From contig JAWKHR010000007.1 of NCBI GenBank assembly GCA_041394725.1, positions 133,025 to 197,024 of the forward strand: a stretch of DNA of 64,000 nucleotides, read 5' to 3'. The notes below the pieces were generated by a model. That model made no database searches and had not been told where the DNA came from. It saw nothing but the letters and a program-made list of their open reading frames with translations. Shown in pieces: positions 55,912 to 64,000 of the stretch (positions are counted from its first letter, which is position 1; the number at the start of each line of letters is the position of its first letter). Source of the DNA: JAWKHR01 sp041394725 (GTDB taxonomy: Bacteria > Acidobacteriota > Vicinamibacteria > Vicinamibacterales > SCN-69-37). The translations under genes were made by a program, and so were the position numbers.

Positions 55912-56352
55912 ATGATTCGTCCGTTCCTCGTGGGTTTCGCGACCACATTCAGGCACATGTTCCGGAAGCCGATCACGGTGAACTATCCGGACCAGAAGGT
56001 GCCCGTGTTTCCCAAGTACCGCGGGAAACAGGTCCTGATGCGCGACGAGAACGGGCTGGAGAAGTGCGTGGCCTGCGGGCTGTGCTCGGTGGCGTGTCCG
56101 GCCGACGCGATCTATCTGGAACCGGCCGAGAACGACGGCACGGTGCAGGCCGGGCCGCGGTACGCGAGCCTGTACCAGATTCACAAGACGCGCTGCATCT
56201 TCTGCGGCTACTGCGAGGAAGCCTGCCCGGTGTCGGCGATCTTCATGGGCAAGGACTACGAGCTGGCCGTCTACAGCAACAAGGACTTCATCTGGGACAA
56301 GACCGACCTGCTCGTCCCGGCCGCGACGGATTCCGGCCCGGCCGCCGGGTAG
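55912..56352 (+). CDS. nuoI: NADH-quinone oxidoreductase subunit I (NuoI)
   Basis: A 146-residue ferredoxin-like subunit of respiratory complex I carrying two [4Fe-4S] clusters, CVACGLCSVACP and CIFCGYCEEACP. The N-terminal KPITVNYPDQKVPVFPKYRG and the KDYELAVYSNKDFIWDK segment are typical. No other nuo gene is adjacent, which is unusual since nuoI normally lies within the nuo operon. The ATG at 55912 is the only start that gives the usual N-terminus. It is followed after 13 bases by the methyltransferase/MTHFR gene, which may belong to the same transcript. Confidence 0.95.
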   Translation: MIRPFLVGFATTFRHMFRKPITVNYPDQKVPVFPKYRGKQVLMRDENGLEKCVACGLCSVACPADAIYLEPAENDGTVQAGPRYASLYQIHKTRCIFCGYCEEACPVSAIFMGKDYELAVYSNKDFIWDKTDLLVPAATDSGPAAG

Positions 56353-56365
56353 GTCCCCCGGCGCG

Positions 56366-58240
56366 ATGCAGGGGTTCCTCGAGGCTCTCGATCAGCGCGT
56401 GCTCGTCGGCGACGGCGCGATGGGCACCATGCTCTACGCGCGCGGCGTCTTTCTCAACCGCTGCTTCGACGAGCTGAACCTCACCCAGCCCCAGGTGGTC
56501 GGCGAGATTCACGTGGACTACGTCCGCGCGGGCGCCGACGTCATCGAGACCAACACGTTCGGCGCCAACCGGTTCAAGCTGTCGCACTTCGGGCTGGCCG
56601 ACCACGTGCGCCGCATCAACGTGGAGGGCGCGCGGCTGGCGCGCCGCGCGGCTGGCGACGCGGTGTGGGTCGCCGGGTCGATCGGGCCGCTCGGCGTGCG
56701 CATCGAGCCGTGGGGCAAGACCGGCGTGGACGAGGCGGAAGCCGCGTTCCGCGAGCAGGCCGAGGCGCTCGCCGAGGGCGGAGCCGACCTGTTCATCCTC
56801 GAGACCTTCCGCGACCTGAGCGAGATCCTCGCCGCGGTCCGTGCCGTGCGGAGCGTGTCAGCGGCACCCATCGTCGCGCAGGTGACCACCGAGGAGGGCG
56901 GCAGCACGCTCGACGGCACGCCGCCCGAGACGTTCGCGCCGGAACTCGAGCGGAGCGGGGCCGACGTCATCGGCGTCAACTGCTCGGTCGGGCCCGCCGC
57001 CATGCTCGAGACGGTGGAGGCCCTCGCGCGGCTCACGCGCGCGCGGCTCTCCGCGCAGCCGAACGCCGGCCGCCCTCGGGACGTGGACGGCCGCAACATC
57101 TACCTCAGCTCGCCCGAGTACATGGCGTCGTACGCGAAGCGGTTCGTCGCCGCGGGCGCGCGGCTCGTCGGCGGGTGCTGCGGCACGACGCCCGATCACA
57201 TCCGCCAGATCGCCCTCGCCGTCCGCAGCACGGCGCCGGGCGTGCGCGTGGTCGTGCCGACCGGGCTGCCCGTCTCCGGTCCGCAGGCCCTGCCGGCGGT
57301 CGAGCGCCGGGAGAAGTCCACCCTCGCGGCCAGCCTCGAGGACGGCCGGTTCGTGACGATCGTCGAGGTCCCGTCGCCGCGCGGCATGGACGTCTCGCAG
57401 ACCATCGACCAGGCGCGCCGGTACCGCCAGCTCGGCGCGGCCGCGGTCAACGTGCCCGACTACCCGAAGTCGGGCGCCCGGACGAGCGCGCTCGCCCTGG
57501 CCGTGATGATCCAGCAGGTCGGGCTCGTCGAGACGGTCCTGCACTACTCCTGCCGCGACCGCAACCTGATGGGCATGCAGTCCGACCTGGTCGGCGCCCA
57601 CGCCATGGGCCTGCGCAACCTGCTGCTGACGACCGGGAGTCCCGCCCCGCGCGCGAACTACGCGGACGCGACCTCCGTCTTCGACGTCGATGCGATCGGC
57701 CTCACGAACATGGTGACCCGGCTCAACCACGGCCTGGACGTCGCCGGGCAGCCGCTCGGGCGCCCCGCCGCCTTCCATGCGGGCGTGGCGGTCAACCCGT
57801 TCGCGCCGAGCCCGGACACCGAGTGGCGGCGGCTCGAGCACAAGGTGGCCGCCGGCGCCGAGTTCCTGATGACGCCGCCGATCTTCGACGTCGCGGCGCT
57901 CGACGAGGTGTGGGCGCGCCTGGCGGCGACGGGGCTGCCCGTCATCGCGGGCGTGGCGGCCATCGAGAGCCTCCGCCAGGTCGAGTTCCTCGCGAGCGAG
58001 GTCATCGGCGTGAAGGTCCCCGACGCGATCGTCGATCGCCTGCGCCGCGCCGGCGATCGCGAGACCGAGGAAGCGCAGCGCCTCTCGCAGGAGATCGCCG
58101 CCGCCCTCCGGGCGCGCGTCCAGGGCCTGCACATCACCATCCTGCACGGGTCGCCGGCCGCGGCCGAGCGGCTGCTGACGTGGCTGAACGAGTCGGAGCC
58201 GGCGCTCGAGGCGCCGGGACAGGAGCCCCACCATGTCTGA
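56366..58240 (+). CDS. Bifunctional homocysteine S-methyltransferase / methylenetetrahydrofolate reductase
   Basis: A 624-residue fusion. Residues 1 to about 300 form a homocysteine S-methyltransferase barrel with VGDGAMGTML at the start and zinc cysteines in VNCSVGP and VGGCCGTTP. Residues from about 315 to the end form a methylenetetrahydrofolate reductase barrel (IVEVPSPRGMD; HYSCRDRNLMGMQSDLVGA; LTTGSPAP). The same fusion occurs in B. subtilis YitJ. It links folate one-carbon units to methionine synthesis, producing methyl-THF and moving methyl groups to homocysteine. It overlaps the next gene by 8 bases. Confidence 0.95.
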   Translation: MQGFLEALDQRVLVGDGAMGTMLYARGVFLNRCFDELNLTQPQVVGEIHVDYVRAGADVIETNTFGANRFKLSHFGLADHVRRINVEGARLARRAAGDAVWVAGSIGPLGVRIEPWGKTGVDEAEAAFREQAEALAEGGADLFILETFRDLSEILAAVRAVRSVSAAPIVAQVTTEEGGSTLDGTPPETFAPELERSGADVIGVNCSVGPAAMLETVEALARLTRARLSAQPNAGRPRDVDGRNIYLSSPEYMASYAKRFVAAGARLVGGCCGTTPDHIRQIALAVRSTAPGVRVVVPTGLPVSGPQALPAVERREKSTLAASLEDGRFVTIVEVPSPRGMDVSQTIDQARRYRQLGAAAVNVPDYPKSGARTSALALAVMIQQVGLVETVLHYSCRDRNLMGMQSDLVGAHAMGLRNLLLTTGSPAPRANYADATSVFDVDAIGLTNMVTRLNHGLDVAGQPLGRPAAFHAGVAVNPFAPSPDTEWRRLEHKVAAGAEFLMTPPIFDVAALDEVWARLAATGLPVIAGVAAIESLRQVEFLASEVIGVKVPDAIVDRLRRAGDRETEEAQRLSQEIAAALRARVQGLHITILHGSPAAAERLLTWLNESEPALEAPGQEPHHV

Positions 58241-58928
58241 GGTCTCCCACGGGTCGAGCCTGCGCGAGCACCTGCTGCTGTTCTCGCGCTTCCTCAGGAG
58301 CCCGCGCACGGTGGGCGCCGTGTCCGCCAGTTCGCAGGTGCTGGCCCGCCGGCTGGTGGACGACCTGCACTTCAAGTCGCCGCTGCGCATCGTCGAGCTC
58401 GGGCCCGGCACGGGCGCGCTCACCGGCACCATCGTCGAGCGGCTCGGCAAGGACGACCGGTTCCTCGCGCTCGACATCGACCCGACGTTCGTCGCGCAGG
58501 TGCGGCAGCGATGGCCGGCGGTCGAGTGCCTCTGTGCGTCGGCCGAGCAGGTGGACGTCCTCGCGCGCGAGCGCGGGATGGAGGCGGTCGATCACATCAT
58601 CTCGGGCCTGCCGTTCACGAGCCTCCCCGTGGAGGTGTCCGACCGCATCGTGCAGAGCGTGGCGAAGTCGCTGCGCCCCGGCGGGACGTTCACGACGTTC
58701 CAGTACATCTGGGCGTACTCGATGGAGCCGGCCCGGAAGTTCCGGCAGAAGATGACCGACGCGGTCGGCGCCGGGCCGCGACGGCTGTTCGTCCTGCGCA
58801 ACCTGCCGCCGGCCTGGATCCTCACCTGGCAGAAGCCGGAGGCGTCCGGCGTGGCCGTCGGCGTTCCCGCCGCCACGCCCGCCGAGCCGGCCGCCGCGCC
58901 GCCGCCCGCCGCCGCGTCCGGCGCCTGA
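58233..58928 (+). CDS. Phospholipid N-methyltransferase-like (PmtA type)
   Basis: A 231-residue SAM-dependent methyltransferase. Motifs are FSRFLRSPRTVGAVSASSQ near the N-terminus, the SAM loop VELGPGTGALTGTIVERLG, DIDPTFVAQVRQRWP, and the DHIISGLPFTSLP block that marks this family, which is also related to KsgA-like rRNA dimethylases. PmtA converts phosphatidylethanolamine towards phosphatidylcholine, but activity on other lipids or quinones is possible. A C-terminal alanine/proline tail is nonconserved. It is coupled to the upstream fusion gene by an 8-base overlap; the SAM-cycle link may be meaningful. Confidence 0.8.
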   Translation: MSEVSHGSSLREHLLLFSRFLRSPRTVGAVSASSQVLARRLVDDLHFKSPLRIVELGPGTGALTGTIVERLGKDDRFLALDIDPTFVAQVRQRWPAVECLCASAEQVDVLARERGMEAVDHIISGLPFTSLPVEVSDRIVQSVAKSLRPGGTFTTFQYIWAYSMEPARKFRQKMTDAVGAGPRRLFVLRNLPPAWILTWQKPEASGVAVGVPAATPAEPAAAPPPAAASGA

Positions 58929-58951
58929 GCGCCGAGCGCCGGCCGGGGCCG

Positions 58952-60045
58952 TCAGCCGAGGTAGCCGGCCAGGACGCCGGCGGCCACCTCCGCGCCGTTC
59001 GCCTCCAGCCGTTCCGGCGGCTCGGGTTGCGCTTCGAGCGCCTCGAGCGCCGCCCGCCAGCGTCCCGCGAACAGATCCTCGCGCGCGATGAACCGGCTGC
59101 GCACGTAGCGGGCAGCGCGTCCACCAGCACGTCGTATGCGGAACCGCCCGCGTGATGTAGAGCATCGCCGTGCGGCCGGTGACGCACTCGGCGATGATGC
59201 CGTAGCCCGGCTTCGTCACGACCACGTCCGACGCGGCGACCAGATCCTCGTAGCGGAACGGGCCCGACAGGAACTGCTGCTCGACGAGCCGCACGACGTG
59301 GCGCAGCGCGGCGGCGTCGCCGCTGACGCGGTCGGTCGTGACGATGGTCCAGTCGTCGCGGCAGTCCAGACGGGCGAGGTCGAGCGACGGCAGGCCGTAG
59401 CCGCCGAACGAGAGCAGCGCGACGCGCCGATGCGCCGGCAGGCCAGAACCAGGCGCGGGTCTCGTCGCGGCCTCGCGTCGCGCGGCGGGCGATGAGCGGC
59501 AGGCGACGCCGCGCGGGAAAGACCTCGAAGCCGCCCGAGAACGGCAGTTCGAGGGCCAGGGTCGCCCGGGCGTAGGCCTCGCGGAGGCGCGGCACGATCC
59601 ACGGCTCGGCGTCGAACCCCGGCTGCGTCTCGTAGATCCAGTCCCACGTGAAGTTGGCGATCGCCACCGACGGCACGCCCAGCCGCGCCGCCACCGCGAA
59701 GGCCAGCGGCGGGATGTCGCCGACGATGGCCCGCACGCGGCGGCCGGCGAGCGCGGCGACCTCCTGGTCCACCCGCGCGTCGAACGCGCGGTAGAACGCG
59801 ACGGCGCCGGCCAGCGTGGCCGCGTCGTCATGCGTGACCGAGTCGAGCTGCGCGATGCCGGGATCGCACGTCACCGGCGTCAGCCGGTAGGGGCCGGTGA
59901 CGGTTCGGGCCAGCAGTCCGGCCGCAACGGCCGACCGGATCTCGACGGCCACCTGCGGGTGGCGCCGGGAGACGACGTTGATGACCTCGACCTGCCGGGA
60001 GGCGTGGCCGAATCCGTGGCCGGAGACGTAGAAGACGAGACTCAC
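58952..60045 (-). CDS. Glycosyltransferase-like protein (MurG/GT28-like C-terminus), frameshifted
   Basis: A protein of about 364 residues. The N-terminal half begins LVFYVSGHGFGHASRQVEVI, typical of UDP-sugar dependent GT-B enzymes, and continues with VRAIVGDIPPLAFAVAARLG and IANFTWDWIYETQPGFD. The homology shifts frame near 59450, then reads LSFGGYGLPSLDLARLDC and VVVTKPGYGIIAECVTGRTAMLYI (the donor-binding region). It changes again near 59150 and 59118 to reach the end VAAGVLAGYLG. Overall length is not a multiple of three, so a net indel exists. Initiation is GTG at 60045, 14 bases from a divergent gene. The acceptor is unknown. Confidence 0.8.
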
Positions 60046-60059
60046 GGTATGATCCTGCC

Positions 60060-60335
60060 ATGGCCCTGAACGAGCGGGACTTCTTCACCGAGAAGAACGA
60101 GACGAAACCGATGTCGCTCGCGTGCCCGCAGTGCCGGCACCGCGACGACTACCAGATCCGCTGGGTCCGGCGCACGAAGAAGCCGCAGATCCCGCGCGGC
60201 GCGGGCGACCGCGATCGCGCGCTCTACGCGAAGCTGCGCGACCACCTGTACCGCCTGGACGACGTGGTCGTCTGCACGCGCTGCCGGCGCCGGTTCGACA
60301 TCCCGTCGCACCAGTCGATGGTGTTCCTGTCGTAG
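60060..60335 (+). CDS. Small zinc-ribbon-like protein
   Basis: A 91-residue protein that I do not recognise beyond its cysteines. Two CxxC pairs (LACPQCRHRD near residue 22 and VCTRCRRRFD near residue 73) could bind one zinc ion. Between them is a charged, helical region (IRWVRRTKKPQIPRGAGDRD). It is divergent from the glycosyltransferase gene, with only 14 bases between starts, and convergent with the following membrane protein gene. It may be a nucleic-acid or protein-binding factor. Confidence 0.75.
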   Translation: MALNERDFFTEKNETKPMSLACPQCRHRDDYQIRWVRRTKKPQIPRGAGDRDRALYAKLRDHLYRLDDVVVCTRCRRRFDIPSHQSMVFLS

Positions 60336-60356
60336 GCGGGCGCGCGCCAAGACGCG

Positions 60357-61100
60357 TCAATAGATGAACGGCAGCATTCGCCAGCGCACGCGGACCCGGT
60401 AGGCCGCGTAGGCGGGGCCGAAGGCGGCCGTGAGCCCGCGCTCCTCGAACGGGATGGCCGCCATCAGGTAGGCCGTGCTGATCGCCGCGAACGCCGCGCG
60501 CGTCCCGGTCATCTCCGGCGACCCCCAGACGATCAGGACCCAGCCGAGGTAGATCGGGTGCCGCACGAGCCCGTAGAGGCCGCCGGTGACCAGCGGGGCG
60601 TCGTGCTGGGCGGCCGGCGGGCGGTGGGCGTCGAGGACCTGCGTGAGGCCCGAGAGATCGAACACGCTGAGTCGCCCCGCGGCGACGAGCGTCACCACGA
60701 CGCCCATCCACGCGACGGCGGACGCGATCGCCGCCGCCGGGCCGGTGACGGTCCAGAGGCGGCCGGGCACGGGCTGCCACCACCACCAGGTCAGCGCGAA
60801 CAGCACGCTCGACACCCAGACGTATGCCGGGCGTTCGAGCCCCGCCGGCAGCCGGTGGGTGACCCAGGCCTTGAGGCCGAGCCGCGCGAACATGGAATGG
60901 TGCAGCGCGAAGAGGGTGAAGAGCGCGACGTCTGCCGCGATCGCCCGCCAGCCGGCGGAGGTCCACGCGCCGGCGTCCACGGCGAGCGAGCCGCCGGGGC
61001 GGAGGTTCCACACGAACCCGACGAGACTGCCGGCGAAGAGCAGCCCTCCGCCGACGGCGACGGCAAGCGGGGCGACGGGCGCCTCGCGGTGGGGCGGCAT
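60357..61100 (-). CDS. NnrU/isoprenylcysteine methyltransferase-like membrane protein
   Basis: A 247-residue membrane protein with about six helices. The C-terminal region has the SAM-binding signature of ICMT/PEMT-like enzymes: GLYGLVRHPIYLGWVLIVWG and IPFEERGLTAAFGPAYAAYR. The N-terminal part (FALHHSMFARLGLKAWV) matches the NnrU/MtbA-like subgroup. Methylation of a lipid or quinone-like acceptor is likely but not proven. It is divergent from the ketosynthase-flavoprotein gene, with 23 bases between starts. This places two ICMT-type proteins around that gene. Confidence 0.83.
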   Translation of the reverse strand: MPPHREAPVAPLAVAVGGGLLFAGSLVGFVWNLRPGGSLAVDAGAWTSAGWRAIAADVALFTLFALHHSMFARLGLKAWVTHRLPAGLERPAYVWVSSVLFALTWWWWQPVPGRLWTVTGPAAAIASAVAWMGVVVTLVAAGRLSVFDLSGLTQVLDAHRPPAAQHDAPLVTGGLYGLVRHPIYLGWVLIVWGSPEMTGTRAAFAAISTAYLMAAIPFEERGLTAAFGPAYAAYRVRVRWRMLPFIY

Positions 61101-61123
61101 CAGGGCCGTATTATAGGGATCGG

Positions 61124-63586
61124 ATGTCGACTCCCCGCGCCGTCATCACCGGCATCGGCGCAGTCTCCCCGTTCGGCGTCGGCCGCGAAGTCTACTGGGA
61201 TCACCTCGCGCGCGGCGTGAGCGGCACGCGCGCGATCACCGCGTTCGACGCGACGCCGTTCGCCTGCCGGGTCGCCGCGCCCGTTCCTGACGAGGTGCTG
61301 GACGAGGTGACCGGTCCGGGCGGTCACGCGCCGGAGCGCGCCGGCCCGTCCGCGAACGGCAACGGCCGCGCCGACCCGCGACGCTACGCCAAGGTCTCGC
61401 GGATTGCCGTGCTCGCGGCGCGGGAGGCGCTCGACGACTCGGGACTCGACCCGCGCGGCCTGGACGTCGGCGTCGTCGTCGGCAGTGGGGCCGGGGGGAT
61501 CGACGTGGCCGAACGGCAGTACGGCGACTATTTCTCCGGCGCGCGGCACCGCGTGTCGCCGTACGCCATCCCCGTGTCCATCGTCGGCATCGTCTCGAGC
61601 GAGGTGTCGATTGCGCTCGGGCTGCGGGGCATGAGCCACGTGCTCTCGACCGGCTGCACGAGCTCGACCGACGCGCTGGGCTATGCCGCGGCGCTCATCC
61701 GCGCCGGCGACGCCGACGCGCTCGTCACCGGCGGCGCCGACGCGTGCGCGACGCCGGGGATGATTTTCGGCTTCTCGCGGATGCGCGCGGTCTCGACCGC
61801 GTTCAACGACCGGCCGGCCGAGGCGTCGCGTCCGTTCGATCGGGGCCGCGACGGCTTCGTCCTCGGCGAGGGCGCGTGGATGTTCATCCTCGAGCGGGAG
61901 GACCGGGCCCGCGCGAGGGGCGCGCGCATCTACGCCGTCATCGAGGGCTACGCGTCCACGTGCGACGCGTACCATCGCGTCCAGATGGACCCGGACGGCG
62001 CCGAGATCGTCCGCGCGATCACGCTCGCGCTCGCGCGCGCCGGGCGGGCGCCCGAGGCGATCGGCTACGTGAACTTCCACGGCACCTCGACCCAGCTCAA
62101 CGACGCGGTCGAGTCGCGGTGCGTGCGCGAGGTCTTCGGGGCCCACGCGGATCGGCTCGCCGGATCGTCGACCAAGTCGATGATCGGCCACCCCCAGGGC
62201 GCGAGCGGCGCGGCGGGCGTGGCCGCGACGGCGCTCGCGTTCGCGCGAGGCGTGCTGCCGCCGACGATCAACCTCACCGACCCCGACCCGTCATGCGACC
62301 TCGACTTCATTCCGAACCACGCGCGCGCGGTGGACGTGGAGGCCGCGCTCTGCAACTGCCTCGGGTTCGGGTCCAAGAACAGCGCGCTCGTGCTGGGCCG
62401 GCCGGGACCGGGCGCGCGCGTCGGCTCCCGGGCCCGGCGGTGCGACGACGTGCTTGACGTGCTGGTGGCCGGCGCCGGGCCAGCCGGCGCGACGGCGGCG
62501 CTCCTGCTCGCACGCGCCGGCGCGCGGGTGGTCATCGTCGATCGCGAGACGTTCCCGCGCGACAAGCTCTGCGGCGACACGCTCAACCCCGGCGCGATCC
62601 GCCTGCTCGCGCGGCTGGGCCTGTCGGGCGGCGCGCTCGGCGACGCGACGCCGCTGGCGGGGATGCGCGTCAGCGGGCCCGGCGCCGAGGTCGAGGCGCG
62701 ATATCCCGCCGGGCAGGTGGGCCTCGCGATTCCACGCCGGCGCTTCGACGCGTGGCTGCTCGAGCAGGCCATCGCCGCCGGCGCGCGGTTCGAACCCGGC
62801 CTGCGCGTGCTCGGCCCGCTCGTCGAAGGGGAGGACGGTCGCCCGCCCGTGCGCGGGCTCGTCGTGCGCCGGGCGGGGCAGGCCTCGTCCACGCGGCTGC
62901 CGGCGTCGCTGACGATCGGCGCCGACGGGCGGCGATCGGTCGTCGGGCGGGCCCTCGGTCTCTCGGTGCACCCATTTCACCCCCGGCGATGGGCGTTCGG
63001 GACCTACGTGGCGGGCGTGGCGGGCGTCAGCGACGTGGGCGAGATGCACCTGCGCCCGTGGGGCTACTGCGGCGTCGCGCCGATGCCGGACGGGCGCGTC
63101 AACGTGTGCGTCGTCACCGGCGCCAGGCCCGTCGGCCGATCTCCCGTCGACGTCATCGGCCGGCTCATCGCCTCGGACCCGCGTCTCGCGCCTCGCTTTG
63201 CCGGTGTCCGGTTCGACGCGCCGGTGCAGGTCCTCGGCCCGCTCGCGGTCGACGTGCGGATGCCGGGGACCGACGGCCTGCTGCTGGCCGGAGACGCGGC
63301 GGGTTTCGTCGATCCGATGACCGGCGACGGCCTGCACCTCGCGATGCGTGGCGGCGAACTGGCCGCCGGGGTCGCGCTCGAGACGCTCGAGCGCAGCGCG
63401 TTCGGCGAGGCCGCGCTGGCGCTGGCGCGGCGCCGCCAGGAGCATCTGGGCGCCAAACTGCGCTTCAACCGCGCCTTGCGCGGGCTGGTGGATCACCCCT
63501 CCGCGGTCACCGCCGCCGCGTGGGGCGCGCGGCTGGCGCCCGGCATCGTCCGGCGCGCGGTGCGTTACGCGGGAGATGCCGCGTGA
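61124..63586 (+). CDS. Ketosynthase fused to FAD-dependent reductase
   Basis: An 820-residue two-domain protein. Residues 1 to about 425 are a FabF-like beta-ketoacyl synthase with a complete catalytic triad: Cys178 in STGCTSSTDAL, His319 in NFHGTSTQ, and His356 in IGHPQGASGA. Residues from about 440 to the end are a geranylgeranyl-reductase-type flavoprotein with FAD loop GAGPAG (450-455), VIVDRETFPRDKLCGD, and GDAAGFVDPMTGDG. The two halves are normally separate genes. With the neighbouring ICMT-like methyltransferases this suggests a polyketide- or lipid-quinone-like product that is condensed, reduced and methylated. No acyl carrier protein is encoded within the window. A GTGA overlap couples it to the next gene. 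Confidence 0.9.
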   Translation: MSTPRAVITGIGAVSPFGVGREVYWDHLARGVSGTRAITAFDATPFACRVAAPVPDEVLDEVTGPGGHAPERAGPSANGNGRADPRRYAKVSRIAVLAAREALDDSGLDPRGLDVGVVVGSGAGGIDVAERQYGDYFSGARHRVSPYAIPVSIVGIVSSEVSIALGLRGMSHVLSTGCTSSTDALGYAAALIRAGDADALVTGGADACATPGMIFGFSRMRAVSTAFNDRPAEASRPFDRGRDGFVLGEGAWMFILEREDRARARGARIYAVIEGYASTCDAYHRVQMDPDGAEIVRAITLALARAGRAPEAIGYVNFHGTSTQLNDAVESRCVREVFGAHADRLAGSSTKSMIGHPQGASGAAGVAATALAFARGVLPPTINLTDPDPSCDLDFIPNHARAVDVEAALCNCLGFGSKNSALVLGRPGPGARVGSRARRCDDVLDVLVAGAGPAGATAALLLARAGARVVIVDRETFPRDKLCGDTLNPGAIRLLARLGLSGGALGDATPLAGMRVSGPGAEVEARYPAGQVGLAIPRRRFDAWLLEQAIAAGARFEPGLRVLGPLVEGEDGRPPVRGLVVRRAGQASSTRLPASLTIGADGRRSVVGRALGLSVHPFHPRRWAFGTYVAGVAGVSDVGEMHLRPWGYCGVAPMPDGRVNVCVVTGARPVGRSPVDVIGRLIASDPRLAPRFAGVRFDAPVQVLGPLAVDVRMPGTDGLLLAGDAAGFVDPMTGDGLHLAMRGGELAAGVALETLERSAFGEAALALARRRQEHLGAKLRFNRALRGLVDHPSAVTAAAWGARLAPGIVRRAVRYAGDAA

Positions 63587-64000
63587 CGCGCACGCTCTTC
63601 CTCGGCGCGATCGTCTTCGGCCTGATGCTCTCCGAGGCGCGCGTCTCGCGCCGGCACGAGCGCCAGCTGCTCGCCCGGGGCGCCGTCCAGCCTCCCGGCG
63701 ACGCGTACCGCACGATGGCCGTGCTCTACCCGCTGTGCTTCGCGGCCCTGGTGGGCGAAGGGCTGTGGTGGGCGTCACGGGCGACGCCGGCCGCCCCCGG
63801 CGGTCCGGCCTGGTGGGTGTCCGGCCTGCTCCTGTTCCTTGCCAGCAAGTGGCTCAAGTACTGGGCGATTGGCAGCCTGGGCGACCGCTGGTCGTTCAAG
63901 GTCATCGTCGAGCCGGGCCGTCCGCTCGTGCACACCGGGCCGTATCGCTACCTTCGGCATCCGAACTACGTGGCGGTCGTCGGCGAGCTCGTCGGGGCGG
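63583..64000 (+). CDS. Isoprenylcysteine carboxyl methyltransferase family protein (3' end outside window)
   Basis: The first 139 codons of a membrane methyltransferase. It starts GTG at 63583 overlapping the stop of the fusion gene. It has hydrophobic helices and the motif SLGDRWSFKVIVEPGRPLVHTGPYRYLRHPNYVAV, cut here to RYLRHPNYVAV as SAM-binding region of ICMT-like enzymes. In Bacillus the similar BpsB methylates products of a type III polyketide synthase. A comparable role next to the ketosynthase fusion is an inference, and the rest of the cluster must lie beyond base 64000. Confidence 0.85.
   Translation, partial: MTRTLFLGAIVFGLMLSEARVSRRHERQLLARGAVQPPGDAYRTMAVLYPLCFAALVGEGLWWASRATPAAPGGPAWWVSGLLLFLASKWLKYWAIGSLGDRWSFKVIVEPGRPLVHTGPYRYLRHPNYVAVVGELVGA

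Overview
The window is a GC-rich chromosomal segment that most resembles Acidobacteriota, probably class Vicinamibacteria. The lineage call is an inference from gene families. It rests on five MacB/FtsX-like 'orphan duplicated' permeases (ADOP type), three of them next to PadR regulators, two VWFA-related secreted proteins of the acidobacterial type, a Ser/Thr kinase fused to a TolB-like propeller, and CarD and Rex regulators. There are no rRNA genes, CRISPR arrays or intact insertion sequences. One tRNA gene (Leu, anticodon CAA) is present.

Layout. 1-3.9 kb: the end of a Na+/H+ antiporter, then a padR-ADOP pair with a recognisable promoter and operator. 3.9-6.6 kb: an inverted heptamer repeat, a helix-turn-helix/citrate-synthase-like protein and a divergent citrate synthase, with a long palindrome that supplies the citrate synthase stop. 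6.6-9.6 kb: a frameshifted ADOP with its PadR. 9.7-17.4 kb: two VWFA-related proteins, a TPR-like exported protein and a family 2 glycoside hydrolase. 17.5-23.4 kb: an intact ADOP with PadR and a badly frameshifted ADOP. 23.4-33.7 kb: a potassium-uptake island on the minus strand (kup, KdpD-type kinase, kdpE, kdpF, kdpA, kdpC, kdpB, kinase-less kdpD) with unusual gene order and a split KdpD. 33.7-37.6 kb: MarC, then a truncated ADOP fused to the tail of a NUDIX paralogue, with the full NUDIX gene next to it. 37.7-40.5 kb: methyltransferase, RRM protein, AbiEii remnant, tRNA-Leu, orphan tail-tube protein and partner. 40.5-53.4 kb: kinase-propeller, ABC-F protein, M28 peptidase, CarD, acyltransferase, Rex, MoaC, acyl-CoA ligase, cation efflux and signal peptidase. 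53.5-58.9 kb: LytS/LytT-type two-component pair, a lone nuoI, a homocysteine methyltransferase/MTHFR fusion and a lipid methyltransferase. 59-64 kb: glycosyltransferase, zinc ribbon protein, NnrU/ICMT-type membrane protein, and a ketosynthase-flavoprotein fusion followed by an ICMT-type methyltransferase cut by the window edge.

About nine genes carry frameshifts that divide well-conserved domains, often as compensating pairs in short clusters. This pattern looks more like uncorrected assembly indels than general decay, although the truncated ADOP-NUDIX fusion and the AbiEii fragment look like real rearrangements. The most distinctive observations are the inverted heptamer arrays, the ketosynthase-flavoprotein fusion, the kdpFACB plus split kdpD arrangement, the orphan contractile-tail tube gene beside tRNA-Leu, and the palindromic element at the citrate synthase 3' end.
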